The notes: generated by a model from the letters alone, not told the origin. DNA of 64,000 nt from Rhodospirillales bacterium 69-11 (GCA_001898425.1 MKTV01000021.1:221-64220), one strand, 5' to 3'. Counted from the stretch's first letter, positions 52,238-62,277 are shown. Made by a program: numbers and translations.

Positions 52238-52861
52238 TCACCCCACTGTGACGTCCGTCCGCGCCTCGGCCCCCGACGCGGGCCACGCCCTCAGCGCCAG
52301 ATCAGCAACCTGCCTCAATTCCTCCCGGCCGGCGCCCGACGTGGCCTGCACGGCGATGCCGTTGCAGACCGCCACGAAATACCGCGCCAGGGCGCCGATA
52401 TCAGCGCCGGGGGCCAGATCGCCCTCGGCGATGCCGCGCGCCAGGCGGGCCTGCAGCCCTTCTTCCATCTGCGCCCGCCGTCGGGCGAGCTCCTGCGGGA
52501 TGTCCTGCGTATCCGCCCCGCAGGTGAGGCCGCCCTGCAGCAGCAGGCAGCCTGGGGGCTCCGACGGATCGGTGACCAGATCGATCATGCCGTAGAGCAG
52601 TTGCTCCACCGCTTCCCGCGCCGTGCGGGCGCTGAGCATCGCGGCCTTGTACCCGAGCCGGCGGGCCTCGTAGTGGTCGAGGACCGCCTTGAACAGGCCC
52701 TCCTTGCTGCCGAACGCGGCGTACAGGCTGGGCGAGGCGATCCCCATCGCCTTCGTCAGCTCCGCGATCGACGCGCCTTCGTAGCCCAGGCGCCAGAACA
52801 CCTGCATCGCCCGCTCGAGCGCCTGTTCGAGATCGAACGACCGTGGACGTCCCATCGCCAT
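52238..52861 (-). CDS. TetR family transcriptional regulator
   Basis: 207 residues. The N-terminal helix-turn-helix is GASIAELTKAMGIASPSLYAAFGSKEGLFKAVLDHY. The C-terminal ligand domain is of the TetR_C type with PPGCLLLQGGLTCG. MAMGRPRSFD is chosen as the start because GGAGG lies 5 nt upstream; the TTG four codons earlier overlaps that Shine-Dalgarno. It is divergent from an RND efflux operon with about 100 bp between starts, the standard position for its repressor. The inducer is unknown. Confidence 0.93.
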   Translation of the reverse strand: MAMGRPRSFDLEQALERAMQVFWRLGYEGASIAELTKAMGIASPSLYAAFGSKEGLFKAVLDHYEARRLGYKAAMLSARTAREAVEQLLYGMIDLVTDPSEPPGCLLLQGGLTCGADTQDIPQELARRRAQMEEGLQARLARGIAEGDLAPGADIGALARYFVAVCNGIAVQATSGAGREELRQVADLALRAWPASGAEARTDVTVG

Positions 52862-52963
52862 GGGAACCTCCAATTGCTTTTTTGCTGAACGCTACATAAG
52901 AAGCTTGAAACCCTGGGTCCAGTCCCACATCTGTGCTGTTCGTTATAAAAATCCGAGCAGCCG
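52862..52963. promoter_or_regulatory. AT-richer divergent promoter region of the efflux operon
   Basis: The 102-bp gap between the tetR-type and adaptor genes is visibly poorer in GC (runs such as GCTTTTTTGCTGA on the minus side and GTTATAAAAATCC on the plus side). It must contain both promoters and the repressor's operator. No perfect palindrome stands out. Confidence 0.45.
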
Positions 52964-54169
52964 ATGTCCGACGATTCCGAATTTCCGTCCTCGCGATCGC
53001 AGCGTCCCCGGCTTCGCCGCCGCCTGGCCTGGCTGGCCGGGGCGCTCGTGCTCGCGGCCGGCGGCTTCGCCGCCTGGCAGCATGGGGACGCCGCGCCGGC
53101 CGTGGCCCAGGCCGCCCCGCCGCCGCCCACGGTCACCGTCAGCACGCCGCTGGAGCGCGAGGTATCCGCCTGGACGCGCTTCACCGGCCAGTTCTCCGCG
53201 GTCGATGAGGTCGACCTGCGGGCGCAGGTCAGCGGATACCTGACCGAGATCCATTTCACCGACGGGCAGATCGTGCACAAGGGCGACCTGCTCTTCGTCA
53301 TCGACCCGCGCCCGTTCGAGATCCAGCTGCAGCGCGCGACCGCGCAATACCAGGACGCCGCCGCCTCCCTCGATCTCGCGGACCGGCAGTGGAAGCGCAC
53401 CAGCGAGCTGCAGCGCAGCGACTTCGCCTCCCGTGACGTGCTGGACCAGCGGGTCCAGGCGCAACGTGCCGCGCAGGCAGCCATGGAGGAGGCCAAGGCG
53501 GCGATCCGGTCGGCGCAGCTCAACCTCGAGTTCTCGCGCATCACCGCGCCCTTCACCGGCCGCATCGGCGCCCACCAGGTCTCGATCGGCAGTCTCGTGA
53601 ACGGCGGAACGGGCGCCAACAGCACGCTGCTCGCCACGGTGGTCTCGCTCGATCCCATCCACGTCGACTTCGACATGAGCGAGAGCGACTACCTGAACTG
53701 GCGGCGGTACCAGCAGGCCGCCGGCGCCAACGCCGGCAAGGGCGTGGAGCTGGCGTTGACCGACGAGCAGGGATGGCCGCGTCGCGGCGTCCTGGATTTC
53801 GTCGACAACAAGCTGGACCGCAGCAGCGGCACCATGCACGCCCGCGCCACCGTGCCGAACCCCGACCTGCTGGTCTCCCCCGGACAGTTCGCGCGCGTCC
53901 GGCTGCCGACGGAGGCGCCACGTGTGGCGCTGCTGGTGCCTGATGCGGCGGTCGCGACCGACCAGTCCAACAAGCTGGTCATGACCGTCGCCGAGGACGG
54001 CACCGTCGTTCCGAAGCAGGTCCAGCTCGGCGGTCTGGACGGCGGGTTGCGGGTCGTGACCGGCGGGCTCGAGAAGAGCGACCGCGTGGTGATCAACGGC
54101 CTGATGCGCGCCCGACCGGGCGGCAAGGTCACCCCGCAGCCGGGCGCCATCGCCGTCGCCGCGAACTGA
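52964..54169 (+). CDS. RND efflux periplasmic adaptor (membrane fusion protein)
   Basis: 401 residues. A basic N-terminus and one membrane anchor (LAWLAGALVLAAGGFAAW) lead into the adaptor domains: TVTVSTPLEREV, the lipoyl half-motif VSGYLTEIHFTDGQIVHKGDLLFVID, an alpha-hairpin of about 70 residues with coiled-coil character, and the second lipoyl half ITAPFTGRIGAHQVSIGSLV. The membrane-proximal domain ends near VVINGLMRARPGGKV. It lacks a lipobox. The 115-bp gap to the pump gene shows no terminator, so the two form an operon. No outer-membrane channel gene follows. Confidence 0.93.
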   Translation: MSDDSEFPSSRSQRPRLRRRLAWLAGALVLAAGGFAAWQHGDAAPAVAQAAPPPPTVTVSTPLEREVSAWTRFTGQFSAVDEVDLRAQVSGYLTEIHFTDGQIVHKGDLLFVIDPRPFEIQLQRATAQYQDAAASLDLADRQWKRTSELQRSDFASRDVLDQRVQAQRAAQAAMEEAKAAIRSAQLNLEFSRITAPFTGRIGAHQVSIGSLVNGGTGANSTLLATVVSLDPIHVDFDMSESDYLNWRRYQQAAGANAGKGVELALTDEQGWPRRGVLDFVDNKLDRSSGTMHARATVPNPDLLVSPGQFARVRLPTEAPRVALLVPDAAVATDQSNKLVMTVAEDGTVVPKQVQLGGLDGGLRVVTGGLEKSDRVVINGLMRARPGGKVTPQPGAIAVAAN

Positions 54170-54283
54170 CGCTTCCGCCGGCGGCCCCGTCTTCGCGCGG
54201 GCCGCCCGGCGCTGCCACACACGCGTTTTCCAACCGTCTCATTCTGCGCGCCGCCGGTCACGGCCAGGCGCGGGAGGCTTCCC

Positions 54284-57200
54284 ATGCGCCTGTCGCACTT
54301 CTTCATCGACCGGCCGGTCTTCGCGACCGTGCTCAGTCTCTTCCTGACCATCGTCGGCGGCATCGCCTATTTCGCCCTGCCGATCGCGCGCTACCCGGAA
54401 ATCGCGCCGCCCACCATCGTGGTGACCGCCAGCTATCCGGGCGCCTCGGCCGAGGTGGTCAGCCAAACCGTCGCCACGCCGCTCGAACAGCAGATCAACG
54501 GCGTCGAGAACATGCTGTTCATGAGCAGCCAGGCGACGGGCGACGGCAAGCTCACGCTGACCGTCACCTTCAAGCTGGGCACCGACCTCGATACCGCGCA
54601 GATGCTCACGCAGAACCGCGTCGCGGTCGCGACGCCGCGCCTGCCGGAAACGGTGCAGCGACTGGGCGTGACGGTGAAGAAGAACTCGCCGGACATGCTG
54701 ATGGTCGTGCATCTTCTCTCGCCCGACCGGTCCCGCGACCAGCTCTACATGTCCAACTACGCGACCTTGCGCGTGAAGGACGTGCTGGCGCGGCTCGAGG
54801 GCGTGGGCGACGTGCAGATCTTCGGCGGCCGCGACTATGCCATGCGGATCTGGCTCGACCCCGACAAGGTGGCGGCGCACGACCTGACCGCGGGCGAGGT
54901 GATCACCGCGTTGCGGGCGCAGAACGTGCAGGTCTCGGCTGGCGTGCTGAACCAGCCCCCCGTCGCGCAACCCGGCGCCTTCCAGCTGAACGTCCAGACG
55001 CTCGGGCGTCTCAGCACGCCGGCCCAGTTCGACGACATCATCATCAAGTCGGACGCCCAGGGGCGCGTCACGCGCCTGCGCGATATCGGTCGCGCGGAGC
55101 TGGGCGCGCAGGATTACGGCGCGAACGGCTATCTCAACACGCAGGAAGCGGTGCCGCTGCTGATCTACCAGCAGCCCGGCTCCAACGCGCTGGCCACGGC
55201 GACGCGGGTGCGGGCCGCGATGGAGCAACTGTCGCAGCAATTCCCGCCCGGCCTGCGCTACGACATCATCTACGACACCACGACCTTCATCTCGCAATCG
55301 GTGCATGAGGTGGTGAAGACGATCGTCGAGGCGATCGGCCTCGTGGTCGTGGTCGTGATCCTGTTCCTGCAGACCTGGCGGGCCTCGCTGATCCCGATCG
55401 TGGCGATCCCGATCTCGCTCGTCGGCACCTTCGCCGTCCTGGCGGCGATGGGGTTCTCGCTCAACAACCTGTCGCTGTTCGGCCTCGTGCTCGCCGTCGG
55501 CATCGTCGTGGACGACGCGATCGTCGTGGTGGAGAACGTCGAGCGAAACCTGCGACGTGGGCTGACGCCACGCGAAGCGGCGCACCGCACGATGGACGAG
55601 GTGGGCGGCGCGCTGGTCGCCATCGCCCTGACGCTGTGCGCGGTGTTCGTGCCTGCGGCGTTCATCTCCGGTATCTCGGGGCAGTTCTTCCGGCAGTTCG
55701 CCGTGACGATCGCCGCGTCCACCGTGATCTCCTGCTTCGTGTCGCTGACCTTGAGCCCGGCCTTGTGCGCGCTGCTGTTCCGTCCGCACGACGACCATGC
55801 GCCGCGCCGTCGCGGACCCGCCGGTTGGATCGCCGCGCTGTTCGGCGGGTTCAACCGCGGCTTCGAGTGGCTGTCCGACCGCTACGGCCGACTGACGGCG
55901 CGCTTCATCCGCGCCAGCGTGATGATGTTGGCGCTGTATGCGGTGCTGATCGGCCTCACGGGCTGGCAGTTCATGCGCGCCCCGACCGGGTTCATCCCGG
56001 AACAGGACCAGGGCTACCTGATCACCGTGCTGCAGCTTCCGCCCGGCGCGTCGCTCGACCGCACGGACGCGGCGGTGCGCAAGGCGACGGACATCATCCT
56101 GAAGACACCCGGCGTGAAATACGCGGTGCCGTTCGCGGGCTTCGACGGCGCGACGTTCACCAACGCCTCCAACGCCGGGGCCGTGTTCGTCGGCCTGAAG
56201 CCGTTCGAGGAGCGCCGAGCGCATGGTGACAGCGCGAACGAAGTGCTGGCTGCGCTGCGCCAACGGTTGGATGCCGTGCAGGAAGCGTTCGTCATCACCA
56301 TCCCGCCGCCGCCGGTGAACGGCATCGGCACCGCCGGCGGGTTCAAGATGATGGTGCAGGACCGGCAGGGCCAAGGCCCCGCCGCGCTGGAGGCCGCGGT
56401 GAACGGCCTGGCCGCGGCGGCGAACCAGACCCCCGGCCTGGTCGGCGTCTTCTCACTGTTCAGCACGCGCACGCCGAACGTCTATGCCGACATCGACCGC
56501 GTGAAGGCGGAGAAGCTGGGCGTCACGCCGGAACAGGTGTTCGAGGCGCTGCAGGTCTTCGTCGGATCCGCCTACGTCAACGACTTCAACTATCTCGGTC
56601 GCACCTACCAGGTGATGGCGCAGGCGGATGCTCCGTTCCGGCGGGACATCAGCGACATCTCCCGCCTGGAGACCCGCAACGCCTCCGGCACCATGGTGCC
56701 GCTCGGGTCCGTCGCGAAGTTCGAGGACCGCACCGGCCCGTATCGCGTGCCGCGCTACAACCTGTATCCCGCCGCGGAACTGCAGGGCAACGCGCTGCCG
56801 ACCATCTCCTCGGGCACCGCCCTCACGATGATGGAGAAGCTGGCGGCGGAGCACCTGCCGGCCGGGTTCGGTTTCGAATGGACCGATCTCGCGTTCCAGC
56901 AGCGCCTGACCGGCACCTCCACGCTGGTGATCTTCGGCGCATCCGTGCTGTTCGTGTTCCTCGTGCTGGCGGCGCAGTACGAGAGCTGGAGCCTGCCGCT
57001 GTCGGTCGTGCTGATCGTGCCGATGTGCCTGCTCGCCGCGGTCACCGGACTCGGCCTGCGCGGAATGCCGGTGGACGTGCTGGCGCAGATCGGCTTCGTC
57101 GTGCTGGTCGGACTGGCCGCGAAGAACGCGATCCTAATCGTGGAGTTCGCGAAGCAGGCGGAAGACGACGGTGAGACGCCGTTCGCGGCGGCGGCCCAGG

Positions 57201-57448
57201 CGGCGCGGACCAGGCTGCGCCCGATCCTGATGACGTCCTTCGCGTTCATCCTGGGCGTCGTGCCGCTCGTCACCGCCACCGGCGCCGGCGCCGAGATGCG
57301 CCAGTCGCTGGGGACCGCCGTCTTCTTCGGCATGCTGGGGGTGACGGTGTTCGGGCTGGTGTTCACGCCGGTGTTCTACGCGGTGATCCGTCGCTTCGTC
57401 GGCCGGCGACGGGCCGCCGCCGCGGTGCCCGCCCCCGCCGCGGAGTAA
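54284..57448 (+). CDS. RND multidrug efflux transporter, HAE1 family
   Basis: 1054 residues, normal AcrB size. It opens MRLSHFFIDRPVFATVLSLFLTI, the family hallmark. The proton-relay aspartate pair is in LAVGIVVDDAIVVVENVER and the lysine partner in LVGLAAKNAILIVEFAKQ. Periplasmic porter and docking regions follow the usual duplicated order, with LGSVAKFEDRTGPYRVPRYN in the second half. GGGAGG lies 7 nt before the ATG. With the adaptor it should extrude amphiphilic drugs or metabolites, probably using an outer-membrane channel encoded elsewhere. Confidence 0.96.
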   Translation: MRLSHFFIDRPVFATVLSLFLTIVGGIAYFALPIARYPEIAPPTIVVTASYPGASAEVVSQTVATPLEQQINGVENMLFMSSQATGDGKLTLTVTFKLGTDLDTAQMLTQNRVAVATPRLPETVQRLGVTVKKNSPDMLMVVHLLSPDRSRDQLYMSNYATLRVKDVLARLEGVGDVQIFGGRDYAMRIWLDPDKVAAHDLTAGEVITALRAQNVQVSAGVLNQPPVAQPGAFQLNVQTLGRLSTPAQFDDIIIKSDAQGRVTRLRDIGRAELGAQDYGANGYLNTQEAVPLLIYQQPGSNALATATRVRAAMEQLSQQFPPGLRYDIIYDTTTFISQSVHEVVKTIVEAIGLVVVVVILFLQTWRASLIPIVAIPISLVGTFAVLAAMGFSLNNLSLFGLVLAVGIVVDDAIVVVENVERNLRRGLTPREAAHRTMDEVGGALVAIALTLCAVFVPAAFISGISGQFFRQFAVTIAASTVISCFVSLTLSPALCALLFRPHDDHAPRRRGPAGWIAALFGGFNRGFEWLSDRYGRLTARFIRASVMMLALYAVLIGLTGWQFMRAPTGFIPEQDQGYLITVLQLPPGASLDRTDAAVRKATDIILKTPGVKYAVPFAGFDGATFTNASNAGAVFVGLKPFEERRAHGDSANEVLAALRQRLDAVQEAFVITIPPPPVNGIGTAGGFKMMVQDRQGQGPAALEAAVNGLAAAANQTPGLVGVFSLFSTRTPNVYADIDRVKAEKLGVTPEQVFEALQVFVGSAYVNDFNYLGRTYQVMAQADAPFRRDISDISRLETRNASGTMVPLGSVAKFEDRTGPYRVPRYNLYPAAELQGNALPTISSGTALTMMEKLAAEHLPAGFGFEWTDLAFQQRLTGTSTLVIFGASVLFVFLVLAAQYESWSLPLSVVLIVPMCLLAAVTGLGLRGMPVDVLAQIGFVVLVGLAAKNAILIVEFAKQAEDDGETPFAAAAQAARTRLRPILMTSFAFILGVVPLVTATGAGAEMRQSLGTAVFFGMLGVTVFGLVFTPVFYAVIRRFVGRRRAAAAVPAPAAE

Positions 57449-57450
57449 CC

Positions 57451-57650
57451 CTCCGACCTCCCCCTCCCCTTGCGGGAGGGGGGTTGGGGGAGGGGTGATG
57501 CGGGTTGGCGTCCGGTGGTGCGTTTGCCCCGATCGCCCCCTCACCCCATCCCTCTCCCGCGAGGGGAGAGGGGGCGGGTCGGCGTGCGGCGGTGCGTTTG
57601 CCCCGATCGCCCCCTCACCCGGGCCCTCTCCCGCGAAGGGAGAGGGGGTC
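57451..57650. repeat. REP-like palindromic repeat block
   Basis: Three palindromes of the CCCTCTCCC-GCGA-GGGAGAGGG kind fill the gap between the convergent pump and serine-hydrolase genes. The last two belong to a 74-bp direct repeat whose shared start GGTGCGTTTGCCCCGATCG occurs at 57517 and 57591. Such elements are dispersed in many alphaproteobacterial genomes; they are strong bidirectional stems. Confidence 0.8.
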
Positions 57651-58842
57651 AGGGGGGCATGAAGCGGGCGTAGAGTTCGGCGCCGAGCGCCTTGAATGCC
57701 TCGTCGGCCTTGGGGCCGCCGATGTTGGTCGTCATCACCATCGCGAAGTCGGTCTGCGGTTGCAGCAGGATCATCGCGTAGTTCTTGCCGTTCGAGCCGC
57801 TATGGGCGACGAACGGCGTATCCGCGTAGGACAGCGTCGCCACGCCCCAACCAAGCGCGTAGGCGAGGTGGCTGGCCTGGATGCTGCCGGGCGTTCCGGT
57901 CGCGGCGTGCGGCTGCGGGGGCATCTCGATCACCGCACTGTGCATCCGCTTCATCGTTGCGGGCGAAACCAGTGCGGGGCCGCGGCGTCCCTGGCCGACC
58001 TGCCAGTTCGCCCAGGCGGCGAAGTCCAGCAGCGAGAGATGCACGGTGCCGGCGGGCCCGAGGACCAGGGGGTTGTCCGCGTTCGGCCCGGCCAGGTAGG
58101 CGATCGGCCGGCCGTCGACGATGTCGTGCGGCAGTGGCGCGTCGACCCGGCCCATGGAGGATTGCGGGCCGAACCCGGCGCTCCGTAGCTGCAACGGGTC
58201 GAACACCTGGGTGGCGAGCAGCTCCTCCCAGGTCTTGCCGCCGACGCGCTCCAGCACCGATCCGAGCACGACGTAGCCGAGGTTGGAGTAGGCCCAGCTC
58301 TTGCCGGGCGTTCCGGCCAGCGGCTTCGGTGCCCATTGCGCGACCAGCCAGCGGCGTTGCGCGTCCAGGTTGCCGTCCTGCTCGCCGGCCTTCACGTAGA
58401 GCATGCCGATCTCGTCATCATCGCCCGGCAGGCCGGATGTGTGCGACATGAGCTGCGTCAGCGTGATGCGCCGGAAAGCCGCGTTGGTGTCGGACGGCAA
58501 GTCGGACAGCACATCGCCGATCGGCGTGTCCCAACCAAGCTTTCCTTGCTCGATAGTCAGCGCCGCGAGCAGCACCGTCATCGCCTTGGTGTCCGACCCG
58601 ATATGGAAGCGATCATGGACCGTGACCGGGATGTCGGTGCCGACCCGGCGCGTCCCCACCGCGCCCACGCCGCGGAGCGCGCCGTCGCGCAGCACGGCCG
58701 CGCCGATCGCCGGCAGGTTCCATTTGCCGAGATAGGGCCGCAGCGTCGCGTCGAGCACGGCGGGCGTCTCGGCCGCCTGCGTCGATCGAGCGAGCAGCAT
58801 CGCGGACGCGGCTGCCAGCCCGGTGCGTCGGGACAGGTTCAT
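57649..58842 (-). CDS. beta-lactamase-class-C-like serine hydrolase
   Basis: 397 residues with a signal peptide (NLSRRTGLAAASAMLLARSTQA). Penicillin-binding fold motifs: SxxK in HIGSDTKAMTVLLAALTIEQG (Ser and Lys), the Tyr-Ser-Asn box WAYSNLGYVVLGSVL, and a C-terminal HxG box in VAHSGSNGKNYAM. The HSG third motif rather than KTG points to the esterase or D-aminopeptidase branch, so beta-lactam hydrolysis should not be assumed. AGGGGGA is upstream of the ATG. The 171-bp gap to efeB upstream (58843-59013) holds nothing recognisable. Confidence 0.87.
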   Translation of the reverse strand: MNLSRRTGLAAASAMLLARSTQAAETPAVLDATLRPYLGKWNLPAIGAAVLRDGALRGVGAVGTRRVGTDIPVTVHDRFHIGSDTKAMTVLLAALTIEQGKLGWDTPIGDVLSDLPSDTNAAFRRITLTQLMSHTSGLPGDDDEIGMLYVKAGEQDGNLDAQRRWLVAQWAPKPLAGTPGKSWAYSNLGYVVLGSVLERVGGKTWEELLATQVFDPLQLRSAGFGPQSSMGRVDAPLPHDIVDGRPIAYLAGPNADNPLVLGPAGTVHLSLLDFAAWANWQVGQGRRGPALVSPATMKRMHSAVIEMPPQPHAATGTPGSIQASHLAYALGWGVATLSYADTPFVAHSGSNGKNYAMILLQPQTDFAMVMTTNIGGPKADEAFKALGAELYARFMPP

Positions 58843-59013
58843 GCGACGGTTCCCCCTGGTTGGCGCTTAGCGCGGAGCATGGATCATGCCGTCCGCCACG
58901 CCGCGAATACCAGCGGGGCGTGCCGCCGCATGGCGCGTCGCGGCGCACGGAAACACGCCCCGCCTTGGGGTCGTTGGACGCTGTGCCGATCCCCGCGCGG
59001 GTCCCGCGGTGGC

Positions 59014-60261
59014 TCAGGCGGCGAGCAGGCTTTCACCCAGATAGTGGTTCGGGCCGGGCACGCCGGGTAGCGCGAAGAAATACCCGCCACCGAACGGCTT
59101 GATGTATTCCTCCAGCGGCTCGCCATCGAGGCGCTTCTGCACGGTCACGAACCCGGCCGCGAGGTCGGATTGGAAGCAGACGAACAGCAGCCCCATGTCG
59201 AGCTGGCCGGAGGCCGTCAGGCCGCGGCTGTAGTTGTAGCCACGACGCAGGATCAGGCTGGAGGCCGTCTCCGCGGTGCGCGGGTTGGCAAGGCGGATAT
59301 GCGCGTCGAGCGGGATCTGCTTGCCCTCCGGGTCGCCCGCGTAGTCCGGCGCGTCGTGCTCGCGTGCCATGCCGAGCGGCGCGCCTTCCATCTTGTCGCG
59401 GCCGAAGATCGTCTCCTGCTCCTGCAGCGGGGTGCGGTCCCAGCGCTCCACCATCATGCGGATCAGCCGCACCACCTGGTAGCTGCCGCCGGCGGTCCAG
59501 GCGGGCTCGTTCGCCTCTCTCTGGACCCAGATGTTGCGGTCCATCAGCGCGGTGTCGCGTACGTCCAGGTTGGCGGTCCCGTCCTTGAACCCCAGCAGGT
59601 TGCGCACCGTGTCGCGGCCCTGCGTCTTGATCGTGTGCGGCGGCAGGAAGCCGTCGAACTTCCAGCGCAGCGCGATCAGGTCCGGCATCATCTTCACCAG
59701 GTCGCGCAGCGCGTGGATATTCGTCTCGGCGGTGTTGGAGCAGATCTGCACCAGCAGGTCGCCGTGGCAGAACGCCGCATCCAGCGCGTCGTTCGGGAAG
59801 CGCCGCATCGTCACGAGCTCACGCGGCTTGCGGTCCGCCAGGCCGAACCGATCCTGGTCGAACAGGGAGGTGCCGACCGCGACCGTCATCGTCAGGTTGT
59901 CGGGGAAGACCCGAGGCCCCATCAGGCCGGAATCGAGCGGCGGCAGCTTCGGGTCGACCGAGGGCACCGTCCCGCCGGTGGTCAGGAACGCGATCCGCTG
60001 CGTCAGGGTGCGGAACATGCGCTCGAGGTCGGTGCGGTTGTCCGCCAGCACGTCGAAGCTCGCGACCAGTGCAGCCGCCGGCTGCGGCGTCACGATCCCC
60101 GCCTGGTGCGCGCCGTAGAAGGGCTGGCGCTGTTCGGTCGACTCCTCCTCGATCCCACGATCGTCGGGCAGGGTCTCGGCGCGCGCCGTTCCGATCAGCG
60201 CCGCCGGGCTCGCGGCAAGGCCACGCAGCAGCAGCCGGCGGCCGGGGCACATCGCGCTCAT
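59014..60261 (-). CDS. efeB: deferrochelatase / Dyp-type peroxidase EfeB
   Basis: Periplasmic haem peroxidase of the EfeUOB ferrous-iron importer. 415 residues. The Tat-type leader [18 protein letters not shown] is clear. The Dyp hallmark is [12 protein letters not shown] (the GxxDG loop with the distal Asp), preceded by [13 protein letters not shown] and followed by [16 protein letters not shown]. The proximal haem ligand region is in [11 protein letters not shown] and the C-terminus has [18 protein letters not shown]. The start overlaps the efeO stop by one base (TGATG), consistent with operon translation. Confidence 0.94.
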   Translation of the reverse strand: MSAMCPGRRLLLRGLAASPAALIGTARAETLPDDRGIEEESTEQRQPFYGAHQAGIVTPQPAAALVASFDVLADNRTDLERMFRTLTQRIAFLTTGGTVPSVDPKLPPLDSGLMGPRVFPDNLTMTVAVGTSLFDQDRFGLADRKPRELVTMRRFPNDALDAAFCHGDLLVQICSNTAETNIHALRDLVKMMPDLIALRWKFDGFLPPHTIKTQGRDTVRNLLGFKDGTANLDVRDTALMDRNIWVQREANEPAWTAGGSYQVVRLIRMMVERWDRTPLQEQETIFGRDKMEGAPLGMAREHDAPDYAGDPEGKQIPLDAHIRLANPRTAETASSLILRRGYNYSRGLTASGQLDMGLLFVCFQSDLAAGFVTVQKRLDGEPLEEYIKPFGGGYFFALPGVPGPNHYLGESLLAA

Positions 60262-61364
60262 CAGTCGACTCCCAGCACGCCACGAAGTTTCGAGAGGTCC
60301 TCGGCCAATTGCGTGATCGGGCCCTTCATCGCGTTCCGGTCGGCGGTGGACACCTTGTCGTAGGAGAGGAAGCCTTCCTTGCCGTGGTACTTCGCCAGCA
60401 GCTTGTCGACCTTGGCGAAGTTGGCATCGATCTTGGCGAGCAGCGCCGGATCACGCGGGGCGATCAGCGGGCGCAGCAGGGAGACGATCTTCTGTGCGCC
60501 ATCGACGTTCGCCTGGAAGTCCCACAAATCGGTGCGGCTGTAGCGCTCCTCCTCGCCGCTGATCTTGGTGGCCGCGACCTCCTCGATCAGCGCCGCGGCG
60601 CCACCGACCATGGCCTTGGGCGGGATCGGCAGCTTGGCCACGCGTTCCTGAAGCGTCGTCACGTCGGCCATCAGCTTGTCGGCGACCGGGGCGAGGCCGT
60701 CGGTGCTCTTGTCGGCGAACAACCCCTTCTCCAGCCGGTGGAACCCGGTCCAGGTCGGGTCGTCCTCCTTCTTCTCGAAGTCGTCCGCGCGCGCGTCGAT
60801 CGCGCCGTCCAGGTCGTTGAACAACTCGGCGATGGGCTCGACCCGTTCGTAGTGCTGGCGGGTGGGCGCGTAGAGATGCTGCGCCTCCTCGAGCTTGCCC
60901 GCCTTCACTGCGTCGACGAATTTCGCGGTCTCGGCGGCCAGCGCGTCCACTTCCTTGCTGACGTAGAGCTTGTACTCGGCGATGGGACCGACCAGCTCCA
61001 GCGCGGCGGGGGCGCTCGCGGCGCCCGACCCGGCGCTGACGGTCAGCGTGCCCTTCGGGTTGCTGAGCAGCCCGCAGGTCATCTGGTAGTCGCCAGCCTG
61101 GAGCGTCGCGGTCAGCGTCTGGGTGAAGCCGGGCAGGATGTTCTCCCGCTCCTCCACCACCATCACGCCCTGCAGGATCTCCCACTCGAGCGCGCGCTTG
61201 CTGGCGTTCTTGATGCGGAAGACGGTCTTGCCGGCCGGGACGGTCAGCGAGCTCGGCTCGCATCCCTTGTCCGTGACGGTCACGGCGACCGGATCGGCCG
61301 CACGGGCGACGATCGGGCAGGCGAGGGCGGCCAGCATCAGGGCCGGGGCGGGAAGGCGCAGCAT
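60261..61364 (-). CDS. efeO: iron uptake system protein EfeO
   Basis: 367 residues, periplasmic. The signal peptide is [18 protein letters not shown]. An N-terminal cupredoxin-like domain (about 22-125: [22 protein letters not shown]) is followed by the peptidase-M75-like domain with the metal motif HxxE in [14 protein letters not shown]. The cupredoxin part has lost much of the classical copper ligand set, as usual in EfeO. It begins 9 bp after the efeU stop and overlaps efeB. Confidence 0.95.
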   Translation of the reverse strand: MLRLPAPALMLAALACPIVARAADPVAVTVTDKGCEPSSLTVPAGKTVFRIKNASKRALEWEILQGVMVVEERENILPGFTQTLTATLQAGDYQMTCGLLSNPKGTLTVSAGSGAASAPAALELVGPIAEYKLYVSKEVDALAAETAKFVDAVKAGKLEEAQHLYAPTRQHYERVEPIAELFNDLDGAIDARADDFEKKEDDPTWTGFHRLEKGLFADKSTDGLAPVADKLMADVTTLQERVAKLPIPPKAMVGGAAALIEEVAATKISGEEERYSRTDLWDFQANVDGAQKIVSLLRPLIAPRDPALLAKIDANFAKVDKLLAKYHGKEGFLSYDKVSTADRNAMKGPITQLAEDLSKLRGVLGVD

Positions 61365-61373
61365 GGGAGTCCT

Positions 61374-62201
61374 TCAGGCGGGATGTGCGACGGAGGTGCG
61401 CGGGCGGTCCAGGGCGAAGACCAGCAGGGAGGGCACGAGGTACAGCAGCCAGACCAGGCCCTCGCCCAGCGTGGGCGTGTCGCTGTAACCGAGAAGCCCG
61501 GCGAGCACGGCGCCGACCGGACTGTCGGTGGGCAGCGCGTGGCTCAGGTCGAACAGGGTCTGCTGCAGCCCGTTCCAGAGCCCTGCCTCATGGAAGGCGC
61601 GGAGCGCGGAGGCGAGCAGGCCGGCGGCGACGAAGACGATGAACACGCCGGTCCAGCGGAAGAAGCGGCGGAGGTCGAGCCGCACGCCGCCCGCATAGAT
61701 GGCGGCACCGACGCCGGCGGCCGCGACCAGGCCGAGGACGGCACCGGCGGGGACGGCCGGCCCGACATCCTGTTGGAAGGTGGCGAGCAGGAAGAACACG
61801 GATTCCAATCCTTCCCGCCCGACGGCGAGGAAGACCATGGCGACCAGCGCGAAGCCGGCCTGCCGGCCCGGGCGCACCGCGGCGTCCACCGCGTGCTGCA
61901 GGGTCGCCTTGATGGAGCGCGCCGCCTTACGCATCCAGAACACCATCGAGGTGAGCATGCCGGCCGCGATCAGCGCGACCACGCCCTCGAACAGCTCCTG
62001 CTCCTTCTGCGGAAACTCCGCGCTGATGGCGTTCAGGCCGATGCCCAGTCCGAGGCAGATCAGGCAGGCGAGCGCCACGCCGCCCCAGACGGCGGGCAGC
62101 AAGGCGCGATGACCGGTCTGGCTGAGGTAGGAGGCGACGATGCCGACGATCAGCGCGGCCTCGGTGCCCTCTCGGAGCATGATCAGGAAGGCGATCAGCA
62201 T
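61374..62201 (-). CDS. efeU: ferrous/ferric iron permease EfeU (FTR1 family)
   Basis: 275 residues with seven predicted helices. The two REGxE iron-coordination motifs are LREGTEAALIVG in helix 1 and VGREGLESVFFLL in helix 4. The start MLIAFLIMLREGTE places the first motif at the normal position; the open frame before it reads through the leader hairpin and is rejected. First gene of efeUOB, downstream of a Fur-like box. It transports iron through the inner membrane after EfeO/EfeB handling. Confidence 0.94.
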   Translation of the reverse strand: MLIAFLIMLREGTEAALIVGIVASYLSQTGHRALLPAVWGGVALACLICLGLGIGLNAISAEFPQKEQELFEGVVALIAAGMLTSMVFWMRKAARSIKATLQHAVDAAVRPGRQAGFALVAMVFLAVGREGLESVFFLLATFQQDVGPAVPAGAVLGLVAAAGVGAAIYAGGVRLDLRRFFRWTGVFIVFVAAGLLASALRAFHEAGLWNGLQQTLFDLSHALPTDSPVGAVLAGLLGYSDTPTLGEGLVWLLYLVPSLLVFALDRPRTSVAHPA

Positions 62202-62221
62202 ACGCGCGGCCCCTGGGATGC

Positions 62222-62250
62222 GGTGCGGTCCGGGGAGAGTGGACCGCACC
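62222..62250 (-). other. 10-bp perfect hairpin in the efeU leader
   Basis: GGTGCGGTCC and GGACCGCACC flank a nine-base loop, lying between the Fur-like box and the efeU start, 20-50 nt before the ATG. It will fold in the mRNA leader if transcription starts at or before the box. There is no T-run after it, so attenuation or mRNA stability are both possible. Confidence 0.6.
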
Positions 62251-62257
62251 CAGCGCG

Positions 62258-62277
62258 ATTGCAAATGAATCTCATGT
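62258..62277. promoter_or_regulatory. Fur-like iron box upstream of efeUOB
   Basis: TTGCAAATGAATCTCATGT resembles the proteobacterial Fur consensus (GCAAATGATAATCATTCTCA class), with the AATGA...TCAT half-sites and low GC inside a GC-rich gap. Located about 60 bp before efeU, where iron repression of this operon would be expected. Confidence 0.55.

Noticed and set aside
57451-57650. Possible insertion sequence remnant
   Set aside because: Only short palindromes and one 74-bp duplication are seen, with no transposase fragment or terminal repeats; REP-like element is the simpler reading.
57649-58842. Beta-lactamase resistance gene
   Set aside because: SxxK and YSN are present but the third box is HSG not KTG, and the class is mostly esterases and peptidases; resistance cannot be claimed from this sequence.
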